This document shows, in pieces, positions 50,385 to 57,112 of a stretch of 64,000 nucleotides of DNA. Position 1 is the first letter of the stretch. The number at the start of each line of letters is the position of its first letter. Under the pieces are notes generated by a model that saw nothing but the letters and a program-made list of their open reading frames with translations, was not told the origin of the DNA and did no database searches. The DNA comes from Rathayibacter oskolensis (GTDB lineage Bacteria; Actinomycetota; Actinomycetes; Actinomycetales; Microbacteriaceae). The translations under genes and the position numbers were made by a program. The stretch lies in contig NZ_FXBM01000003.1 of NCBI RefSeq assembly GCF_900177245.1, positions 310,001-374,000 on the forward strand. The letters run 5' to 3'.

Positions 50385-51287
50385 GTGGTGATCCCCACCC
50401 ACGAGACCCGCCGTGAGAACCGACGCGCCCGCCGAGGGCGCCACAAGGGCGCGAACGAGCACGACAACTTCCAGAACGGCTTCGACGCCCTCGGCCGGCT
50501 CGCGATCGACGGAGTCGTGGTGTCGGCCCGCGCCGTCGACCTCGCGAGCGGGCGCACCCTGTTCGCGGTCGACGACTCCGTGTCGATGCCGACGGCCGGC
50601 ATCGGCACCGTGCTGCTGCTGATCGAGGTCGCCGCGCGACTCGCGAGCGACCCGCAGGAGAACCTCCGGCTCGTCGACCGCACCGCGGCCGATGCGGTGG
50701 CGGATGCGGGGCTCTGGCAGCACCTGCAGATCCCGTCGATGCCGGTCGCCGACCTCGCGGCGTTCGTGGGCGCGACGAACGACAACCTCGCCACCAACGT
50801 CCTGCTCCGCCGCGTCGGGCTCGACGCCGTGCGCGAGCGCGCCGAGGCCCTCGGACTCTCGCGGACCGCACTGCTCGACGTGGTCCGCGACGAGCGCGGC
50901 CCCGACGACGCGCCCCAGCTCTCGATCGGCTCGGCCCGCGAGCTCACCTGGCTGCTCGCGACCCTGGCCAACGGCGAGGTCGTCGACGCGGCGGTGAGCT
51001 CCCGCGTGATCGGCTGGCTGTCGCTCAACAGCGACCTGTCGCTCGTCGCGTCGGCGTTCGGCCTCGATCCGCTGTCGCACCGCCAGCCCGACCACGGCGT
51101 CCTGCTCGTCAACTCGACCGGAACCGACGGAGGCGTGCGCGCCGAGGTCGGCGTGCTGCGCGGCCCGCGCACGGGAGTCGCCTACTCGGTGCTCACGCAG
51201 TTCGACGACACGAGCCTGCACTACCGCCTCGCGGTCCTCGAGGGCATGCGCACCCTCGGCGTCGACCTGCTCGAGTACGTGCACTGA
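50385..51287 (+). CDS. Beta-lactamase-fold protein lacking the catalytic SxxK
   Basis: The 300-residue protein follows the class A beta-lactamase layout but lacks its nucleophile motif: the expected SxxK reads SMPTAG (near residue 67). It keeps an SDN-loop-like NDNLATNVLL near 130 and an STGTDGG in place of KTG near 247. There is no export signal; the N-terminus is basic (ETRRENRRARRGRHKG). It may be a non-enzymatic relative or use another chemistry. The GTG start at 50385 has GAGGGG upstream; another GTG follows at 50388. Confidence 0.72.
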   Translation: MVIPTHETRRENRRARRGRHKGANEHDNFQNGFDALGRLAIDGVVVSARAVDLASGRTLFAVDDSVSMPTAGIGTVLLLIEVAARLASDPQENLRLVDRTAADAVADAGLWQHLQIPSMPVADLAAFVGATNDNLATNVLLRRVGLDAVRERAEALGLSRTALLDVVRDERGPDDAPQLSIGSARELTWLLATLANGEVVDAAVSSRVIGWLSLNSDLSLVASAFGLDPLSHRQPDHGVLLVNSTGTDGGVRAEVGVLRGPRTGVAYSVLTQFDDTSLHYRLAVLEGMRTLGVDLLEYVH

Positions 51288-51447
51288 GGGCTGTCGCTCC
51301 GCCCGAGGGGCACCTCCGGCTCGGTGAACCGGGTGCGGCTCGTGCGGCCCGCGGGCGCGGTCCCGTCAAGGCCGTGACCGCTCCGGATCGGCGACCTAGG
51401 CTGCCGACAGCGGCGCCGCCTCCCCGGCGCGCTGCGGAGAGGTCACC

Positions 51448-51675
51448 ATGAGCAGCTTCGGATTCGACGCCCCCGAGGACGTCACCGACACCACCCGTCC
51501 CGACGCCGACTCCCTCCCGGTGCCCGCGGAGGACCCCGCGCAGATCGATGACGCAGAGGCACCCGGGGAGGCGTCGGACGAGGGCGCGGACGCCCGACTC
51601 GGCGGCGAGAGCGGAGGCGAGCCGGCCGAGGGCGACGACCCCGAGGAGATGCCCGCCGTTCCGTCGCCCAGCTGA
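51448..51675 (+). CDS. Small acidic hypothetical protein
   Basis: A 75-residue, very acidic protein starting MSSFGFDAPEDVTDTTRPDA, probably disordered, and unrecognised. A good ribosome site (GGAGAGG) precedes the ATG, and a TAGGCT -10 box lies at 51397-51402. That promoter supports a real gene despite the low complexity. Confidence 0.6.
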   Translation: MSSFGFDAPEDVTDTTRPDADSLPVPAEDPAQIDDAEAPGEASDEGADARLGGESGGEPAEGDDPEEMPAVPSPS

Positions 51676-51858
51676 TCCGCACCCGAGACGAACCGCCGAG
51701 CGCCCGCGGCGGTGCTCTCTGCCGTCTCGGACCGGGCGAATGCCGGCGGTCGAGGTCCGCTCTCCCGCCCGGCATCCCCGCAGCCGCGCCTGCCACAGGT
51801 GGAACGGGCAGTCGCACGAGGACTCACAGGTCTTTCCCAGCGCTGGCATACTGACGCC

Positions 51859-52761
51859 ATGACCCTGCCGCCGCCGCCCGTTCCACCGACTCCCGAACCG
51901 ACCGACGCTCCGCTGCCCTCCTTCGGCAGCGCTCCGGCGCCGCAGCGGAGCGGGCTCGCGATCACCGCCCTCGTGCTCGGCATCGTGTCGGTGGTGCTGG
52001 CGGTCCTGCCCTTCGTCTTCGGTCTGGCGTTCCCCGTCGCGATCGCCGGAGCCGTCGTCGGCATCATCGCGCTGGTGCGGCGCAAGCCTCCGCGCGGCTT
52101 CTCGATCACCGGCCTCGTGCTCAGCGTCGTCGGCTTCGTCATCGCGGTGGTCGTGGTGATCGTCACGGCGGTCCAGCTGGTGAGTGCGCTCGACGAGCTC
52201 GACGGGACCGGGTTCCCCGGCGGGTCCACCTCCGCGACCGCGACCCCCCTCCCGCTCGACGACGCGACGGCGGAGGCGCCGGCAGAGGAATCGCCGGCAG
52301 AGGAATCGCCGGCGGAGGAGGCGCCGGCGGAGGAGGCACCCTCCGAGGAGCCGCCTCCCGCCGCCGACGACATGACCGTCGGCTTCGGCGAGGCCCTCGC
52401 CTACACCGACGGCGTGACCCTCTCGGTGTCGGCGCCGACGGAGTTCACTCCCACCGAGTACGCGGCCGGGAACGACCAGGCCGTCGATGTCGTGTTCACC
52501 CTCTCCATCCAGAACGGCTCCGACGAGAACCTCGAGCCCTTCACCTACGCCGAGGTCTCCTCCGGAGGCGTCGAGGCCTCGCGCATCTTCGACACCGACG
52601 GCGAGGCGGGCGACATCAGCACCAGCCCCTCGACGGTGATCCTCCCCGGCGGATCGGTCACCTGGAAGGAGGCCTACTCGGTCGCCGACCCGGCGAGCAT
52701 CGTGATGCAGCTGAGCCCGAGCTTCGACTACCAGGACGCCGTCTTCACGAACACGCAGTAG
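51859..52761 (+). CDS. DUF4190/DUF4352-like membrane protein with Ala-Glu-Pro linker
   Basis: A 300-residue protein. It has a Pro-rich N-terminus, two helices near 34-58 and 62-110 in the DUF4190 style (ALVLGIVSVVLAVLPFVFGL), and a repetitive PAEESPAEE linker near 135-165. A C-terminal extracellular beta domain follows from about 175 (VDVVFTLSIQNGSDENLEPF), as in DUF4352. A CATACT -10 box ends about 7 bases before the ATG at 51859, so translation is probably leaderless. Function unknown. Confidence 0.75.
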   Translation: MTLPPPPVPPTPEPTDAPLPSFGSAPAPQRSGLAITALVLGIVSVVLAVLPFVFGLAFPVAIAGAVVGIIALVRRKPPRGFSITGLVLSVVGFVIAVVVVIVTAVQLVSALDELDGTGFPGGSTSATATPLPLDDATAEAPAEESPAEESPAEEAPAEEAPSEEPPPAADDMTVGFGEALAYTDGVTLSVSAPTEFTPTEYAAGNDQAVDVVFTLSIQNGSDENLEPFTYAEVSSGGVEASRIFDTDGEAGDISTSPSTVILPGGSVTWKEAYSVADPASIVMQLSPSFDYQDAVFTNTQ

Positions 52762-52834
52762 TCGCCTCCCCGGGTCGGAGGCGTCGGGGTCGGGGGAGTA
52801 GGCGCGCCCTCGACCCGTGCGCCAGGCTGGAGCG

Positions 52835-53761
52835 ATGCAGTTCAGAGTGTTCACCGAACCCCAGGAGGGCGCGAGCTACGAGGATCTCCTCGCGGTCGCG
52901 CAGGCGACGCAGGCCCTCGGCTACGACGGCTTCTTCCGCTCCGACCACTACCTCCGGATGGGCGACGGCGACCCCGGAGTCGGTCCGTCCGACGCGTGGA
53001 CGACCCTCGCCGGCCTGGCGCGCGAGACCGAGCGGATCGCGCTCGGCACGCTCGTCTCCTCCGTGACGTACCGGCCGCCGGGGATCCTCGCGATCCAGGT
53101 GGCGCAGGTCGACGCGATGTCGGGCGGCCGTGCCGAGCTCGGTCTCGGCACCGGCTGGTTCGCCGAGGAGCACGCGGCGTACGGCATCCCGTTCCCGCCC
53201 CGCCGGTTCGACCTGCTCGAGGAGCAGCTCGAGATCGTCACCGGCCTCTGGTCGACGCCGGTCGGCGAGCGCTACTCGTTCGCGGGCGAGCACTACACGC
53301 TGACCGATTCCCCAGCGCTGCCCAAGCCCGTGCGCCTCCCTCTGCCGGTGATCGTGGGCGGAGGCGGACCCAAGCGGACCCCGGCCCTCGCGGCCCGCTT
53401 CGCCAGCGAGTTCAACCTGCCCTTCCCCGAGCTCGACTCGATCGCCGGGGCGTTCACGCGCGTCGACGACGCGTGCCGGGCGATCGGGCGTGAGCCGTCG
53501 TCCCTCGTGCACTCCGTCGCGCTGATCGCGGTCGGCGGAGGCGACGAGGCCGAGTTCGCGCGCCGCGCCGCCGCCATCGGCCGGGAGCCCGCCGAGCTGC
53601 GCGAGCACGGCATCGCCGGCGGGGTCGACGAGACCGTCGACCGCCTCGAGTCGTTGCGCGAGGCGGGTGCCGAGCGCGTCTACCTGCAGTTCATGGATCT
53701 GCAGGACCTCGACCACCTCGACTTCTTCGCCCGCGAGGTGCTGCCGCGCCTGTCGTCCTGA
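52835..53761 (+). CDS. LLM-class oxidoreductase, probably F420-dependent
   Basis: A 308-residue barrel enzyme of the luciferase-like superfamily. It begins MQFRVFTEPQEGASYEDLLA and has TERIALGTLVSSVTYRPPG near 67-85, SGGRAELGLGTGWF near 95-108 and a C-terminal LQFMDLQDLDHL. These fit the F420-dependent TIGR03560-like group better than the FMN group at 3.4-11 kb. The ATG at 52835 (not GTG 52817) lies about 8 bases after CAGGCT. The substrate is unknown. Confidence 0.83.
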   Translation: MQFRVFTEPQEGASYEDLLAVAQATQALGYDGFFRSDHYLRMGDGDPGVGPSDAWTTLAGLARETERIALGTLVSSVTYRPPGILAIQVAQVDAMSGGRAELGLGTGWFAEEHAAYGIPFPPRRFDLLEEQLEIVTGLWSTPVGERYSFAGEHYTLTDSPALPKPVRLPLPVIVGGGGPKRTPALAARFASEFNLPFPELDSIAGAFTRVDDACRAIGREPSSLVHSVALIAVGGGDEAEFARRAAAIGREPAELREHGIAGGVDETVDRLESLREAGAERVYLQFMDLQDLDHLDFFAREVLPRLSS

Positions 53762-53785
53762 CCTCGCGCCGGCCCGCCTCGAGCC

Positions 53786-54290
53786 GCCCACTCTCCAAAA
53801 GTTGTCGTACTCGAGCACCCAGTACGACAACTTTCGGACACTGGCGTGCGCTCGTCCGCCGGCCGACGCATGGTCGGGTCGGCATCCCACCGTCCACTGT
53901 CCAAGAGTTGTCGTACTCGGCTGCCCAGTACGACAACTTTCGGACACTGGCGTGCGGTCGTCCGCCGGCCGACGCATGGTCGGGTCGGCATCCCACCGTC
54001 CGCTGTCCAAGAGTTGTCGTACTCGGCTACCCACTACGACAACTTTCGGACAGTCGGGTGGGGTCTCCCGCCTGCCGGTGAGTGCTCCAGAGGCGGGTCG
54101 CTGCACCCACGTCCACTGTCCAAGAGTTGTCGCACTCGAGTGCCCAGTACGACAACTTTCGAACACTGGAGGCGGACGTCAGTTGTCGCGCGGGCGCCGC
54201 GTGGTCGGGCTGGCGCCCCCACGTCCACTGTCCAGAAGTTGTCGTACTCGAGTGCCGAGTACGACAACTTTCGGACAGTGGGACCGCCCG
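53786..54290. repeat. Array of five large palindromic hairpins, about 106-113 bp period
   Basis: The core AGTTGTCGTACTCG...AGTACGACAACTTT forms a stem of up to 14 bp with a 6-9-base loop at about 53798-53834, 53905-53942, 54011-54048, 54124-54160 and 54236-54272. Flanking TGTCC/GGACA extends most stems. The first two spacers (53845-53894 and 53951-54000) are almost identical; the later ones differ. It fills the gap between the LLM gene and clpS (53762-54350), which has no gene. A sixth member follows clpB at 59290-59338. CRISPR is excluded because the spacers repeat. Confidence 0.85.
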
Positions 54291-54337
54291 CGAGCAGTCG
54301 AGAAGGCCTCCCGCCTCCGCGGCCCCGACCCGCGACC

Positions 54338-54343
54338 TAGGCT
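54338..54343 (+). promoter_or_regulatory. -10 box of clpS, leaderless start
   Basis: TAGGCT ends 8 bases before the clpS ATG, so transcription probably begins at or next to the start codon. The same TAGGCT box with similar spacing precedes the M13 peptidase gene (48242). Confidence 0.5.
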
Positions 54344-54350
54344 GGACGGG

Positions 54351-54635
54351 ATGCCTGACACGATCGAGCGCCTGGACGAGCGGCACGCCACCCGCGCCGA
54401 CGTCCCCTGGATCCTGCTGGTCTGGGACGACCCGGTGAATCTGATGTCGTACGTGTCCTACGTCTTCCGCAGCTACTTCGGCTTCGGCCGCGCCGAGGCC
54501 GAGCGCCTGATGCTGCAGGTCCACACAGAGGGGCGAGCCGTCGTCGCGACCGGCAACCGCGAAGAGATGGAGCGGCACGCCGAGGCGATGCACGGCTACG
54601 GCCTGTGGGCGACGCTGCAGAAGGCCGACGCATGA
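54351..54635 (+). CDS. clpS: ATP-dependent Clp protease adaptor ClpS
   Basis: ClpS hands N-degron substrates to ClpA/ClpC. The 94-residue protein has the core ILLVWDDPVNLMSYVSYVFR near 21-40 and a C-terminal VHTEGRAVVATGNREEMERH, matching the substrate- and Clp-binding surfaces. It starts with no ribosome site but a TAGGCT promoter just upstream. A DUF2017 gene follows after 28 bases, as in many actinobacteria. Confidence 0.93.
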   Translation: MPDTIERLDERHATRADVPWILLVWDDPVNLMSYVSYVFRSYFGFGRAEAERLMLQVHTEGRAVVATGNREEMERHAEAMHGYGLWATLQKADA

Positions 54636-54663
54636 GCGCCGACGGCGCAGGGAGGGGCCGCTG

Positions 54664-55188
54664 ATGCGCGCGTTCCGCCGCGACTCCTCCGGAGCAGCGG
54701 TCGCCCGCTTCGACCGCGAGGAGGCCGGGATCCTGCGTCATCTCGCCGGGGAGATGCTCGAGCTTCTCGACCGGGGCGCGACGTCGGAGGAGGCGCGATC
54801 CGACCCTGCGCTCGCCCGCCTGCTGCCCGACGCCTACCGGGACGACCCCGAGGCGGCGGCCGAGTTCCGCCGGTTCACCGCCCCCGACCTGGCCGGCCGC
54901 AAGATGGACGACGCGCGGGCGATCACCGCGGCGCTCGACGCCGGCGACGGCTCCGGTCACGGGCGGATCTTCGCCGGGCTCGGCGAGGTGTCGGTCAGGC
55001 TCGAGTCGGCGCAGGCCCTCTCGTGGCTCCGGGCGCTCACCGACATGCGGCTCGCTCTGGCCGTGCGGCTCGGCATCGTCGACACCGACGACGTGGAACC
55101 GGAGGGCGAGAGCGGCGCGGCGATCCGGAGCGTCTACGACTGGCTCGGCGCGGTGCAGGACGGGCTGGTCCGCGCGGTCGACGTCTGA
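54664..55188 (+). CDS. DUF2017 family protein
   Basis: A 174-residue soluble protein matching the DUF2017 layout (early FDREEAGILRHLAGEMLELL near 16-35; late RSVYDWLGAVQDGLVRAV), regularly found beside clpS in actinobacteria. The ATG follows GGAGGGG. Function not established; a link to the Clp pathway is inferred from gene order. Confidence 0.85.
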   Translation: MRAFRRDSSGAAVARFDREEAGILRHLAGEMLELLDRGATSEEARSDPALARLLPDAYRDDPEAAAEFRRFTAPDLAGRKMDDARAITAALDAGDGSGHGRIFAGLGEVSVRLESAQALSWLRALTDMRLALAVRLGIVDTDDVEPEGESGAAIRSVYDWLGAVQDGLVRAVDV

Positions 55189-55200
55189 GCGGTCGATCGG

Positions 55201-55284
55201 CGCCTCTGCCGATCGGGCCAGTCGACGAGTCGTCGCACGATCAGTCCCGAAGACCGGCCGCCTCTGCCGATCGGGCCAGTCGAC
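55201..55284. repeat. 26-bp direct repeat, two copies 58 bp apart
   Basis: CGCCTCTGCCGATCGGGCCA followed by GTCGAC is identical at 55201-55226 and 55259-55284. Each copy is followed by 16-17 variable bases and GATCA(G/A)TCCCG, so the whole unit is about 58 bp and present twice. Confidence 0.8.
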
Positions 55285-55376
55285 ACACCTCCGCCTGATC
55301 AATCCCGCCGACGAGCCCTGACCGATCGCTCCCGCGTCCGACCCTCCCGTCGCCCCGCGTCGGCCCCCTGGCGCGA

Positions 55377-55430
55377 ATCCACAGGTGTGGATAACCCTGT
55401 GGAGAGTTGTGGAGAACCGGTGGAGGGCCG
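55377..55430. promoter_or_regulatory. DnaA-box-like cluster
   Basis: TGTGGATAA at 55386-55394 is the reverse complement of the consensus DnaA box TTATCCACA. It is half of a palindrome (ATCCACA GG TGTGGAT, 55377-55392). Further TGTGGA motifs follow at 55398 and 55408, and again at 55496. Whether DnaA binds here is untested; replication genes are not in the window. Confidence 0.4.
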
Positions 55431-55521
55431 CGCGCGGCACCGGTCTCGATGCAGGGCGGGTCGCTGATCGGAGCGACGCAAGGGGCTGTGCGGAGATGTG
55501 GAAACGCGTACGGTCCAGCCT

Positions 55522-56340
55522 GTGAATACTCAGGCGGGCAACCAGGCGAAGCAGACGGCGAACGAGGCGCAGGATTCGACGGCGGTGCGGACGCTCGCAC
55601 GGTTCGGCTACGCCGCGAACGGACTCGTCCACATCCTGATCGGCGTGATCGCTCTCGGAGTGGCGGGCGGCGGCGGAGGCGAGGCCGACCAGACCGGCGC
55701 GCTCGGCACGCTCGCCGCGCAGCCCGGCGGAGTCGTCGTGCTGTGGGTCTGCACGATCGGCCTCTTCGGTCTGGCGCTCTGGGGCATCCTCGAGGCCTTC
55801 CTGGTCTCCGGAGGCGACAGCACCGCCGAGAAGTGGGGCAGCCGCCTGAAGGAGGCGGCCAAGGCCGTCGTCTACGCCGCGCTGGGGGCGACCGCGCTCC
55901 GCTTCGCGATGGGCGGCAGCTCGAGCTCGTCGCAGACCTCCGAGAGCGCGAGCGCGCAGGTCCTCTCGGCGCCCGGAGGAGTGGTGCTGCTCGTGATCGC
56001 GGGCCTCGCCGTCCTCGCCGTCGGCGGTGTCTTCGTCTACCGCGGCGCGAGCAGGAAGTTCCTCACGAACATCGCCGAGCCCGCGGGCACTGCCGGCCGC
56101 GTCGTCACGTGGCTCGGGATCGTGGGCTACATCGCCAAGGGGATCGTGCTGGCCGTCCTCGGCGTGCTCATCGTTGTCGCCGCGGTGCAGCACGACCCGG
56201 AGCAGGCCGGCGGACTCGACGAGGCGCTCAAGACGGTCGTAGAGCTGCCCTTCGGTGTCGCCCTGCTGGGTCTGGTGGCTGTGGGCCTGATCGCCTACGG
56301 AGTCTTCTGCTTCGCCCGGGCCCGCTGGCCGCGCCTCTGA
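55522..56340 (+). CDS. DUF1206 membrane protein
   Basis: A 272-residue protein with about six helices in three pairs and the repeating RFGYAANGLVHILIGVIAL / KAVVYAALGATALRF / GYIAKGIVLAVLGVLIV pattern typical of DUF1206. GTG 55522 is preferred over GTG 55498, because a TACGGT -10 box ends 8 bases before it (leaderless). The family function is unknown. Confidence 0.85.
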   Translation: MNTQAGNQAKQTANEAQDSTAVRTLARFGYAANGLVHILIGVIALGVAGGGGGEADQTGALGTLAAQPGGVVVLWVCTIGLFGLALWGILEAFLVSGGDSTAEKWGSRLKEAAKAVVYAALGATALRFAMGGSSSSSQTSESASAQVLSAPGGVVLLVIAGLAVLAVGGVFVYRGASRKFLTNIAEPAGTAGRVVTWLGIVGYIAKGIVLAVLGVLIVVAAVQHDPEQAGGLDEALKTVVELPFGVALLGLVAVGLIAYGVFCFARARWPRL

Positions 56341-56527
56341 CCCGCTCCTGTGCAGAAGCACGGGGTCCTGACGATTCCGGGGGCGCACCCCGGCGCGCTC
56401 GTTCCGTGGCTGCGTATGGCTCTGCGGGGCGATCCCCTGCGCTTGTGGCCCGATCGGGGGTGATACTCCGGCCGGTCGCTGTGCGCAATAGGTGCCGCTG
56501 CCGTCTTTCCAGTGACACTCTGATCGG

Positions 56528-57031
56528 ATGAGTGCGGGCACCGACGGCGCGGGGCGAGGTCGCTCCGTGCTGGTCGACACCGCCTCGCGACTCCTGCGAG
56601 CCGCTGCAGCGGGCGACCGCTCCGCGCTGGCCGAGCTCTTCGACCGCTTCGGCACGCTGTTCACCGCTTCCGTGTCCGCGGTGCACGACGAGCCGGCCGT
56701 CCGCGACCGGCTCTGCGCCGAGGGATTCGCGAACGTCTGGCGACGCGCCGCAGAGGGTGCCCGCTCCGAGGAGCCGGTGCTCTGGCTGCTCGAGGTGCTC
56801 TGCACGACTCTCGGCGAGGCGCGGGGCCACGTGCGCCGTCCGCTGGGCGACGGTCTGCTGGCGCTCGACTGCCCCGACCGCGAACTCCTCCTCCTCGCCG
56901 TCGCCGGCCGCTACTCCCAGCCCGAGATCGCCCAGCTCACCGGGATCGGCGAGTTCCGACTCCGGGTGATCCTGCGCGATGCGCTGCAGACCCTGCGCGC
57001 GGGTTCCGGTGGGGGCCTGCTGACCGCCTGA
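56528..57031 (+). CDS. Small sigma-70-like (ECF-type) protein
   Basis: A 167-residue protein with a region-2-like N-terminal half (LLRAAAAGDRSALAELFDRF near 22-41, CAEGFANVWRRA near 63-74) and a region-4-like helix-turn-helix (LLAVAGRYSQPEIAQLTGIG near 121-140). The core motifs are weak and no anti-sigma gene is adjacent, so it may be a diverged or atypical ECF factor. The ribosome site is weak (ATCGG), and the leader may be short. Confidence 0.7.
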   Translation: MSAGTDGAGRGRSVLVDTASRLLRAAAAGDRSALAELFDRFGTLFTASVSAVHDEPAVRDRLCAEGFANVWRRAAEGARSEEPVLWLLEVLCTTLGEARGHVRRPLGDGLLALDCPDRELLLLAVAGRYSQPEIAQLTGIGEFRLRVILRDALQTLRAGSGGGLLTA

Positions 57032-57057
57032 GCCTCTGGGAATACCTCGAGGCGAGG

Positions 57058-57085
57058 TAAAGTTGAGTCAGTTGACCTCAACTTT
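57058..57085 (+). promoter_or_regulatory. clpB promoter with HAIR-like (HspR) operator
   Basis: A 9-bp perfect inverted repeat AAAGTTGAG (57059-57067) / CTCAACTTT (57077-57085) has a 9-base spacer. Written as GTTGAGT-N7-CCTCAAC it closely matches the actinobacterial HAIR operator CTTGAGT-N7-ACTCAAG bound by HspR. TAAAGT at 57058-57063 is a good -10 and overlaps it. This indicates heat-shock repression. Confidence 0.7.
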
Positions 57086-57112
57086 TCGAACTCAACGGAG
57101 GAGACCACCAGC

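Larger units (their letters stand above)
55189..55521. other. Repeat-containing gap before the DUF1206 gene
   Basis: About 330 bases with no gene. It contains a 26-bp direct repeat (55201-55226 and 55259-55284, own entry) and a cluster of TGTGGA motifs with one exact DnaA-box match (own entry). A TACGGT -10 box at 55509-55514 likely serves the DUF1206 gene. Confidence 0.6.

Noticed and set aside
53786-54290. CRISPR array with about 50-bp repeats and about 56-bp spacers
   Set aside because: The repeats are themselves long palindromes, the first two spacers are nearly identical, and no cas genes are near.
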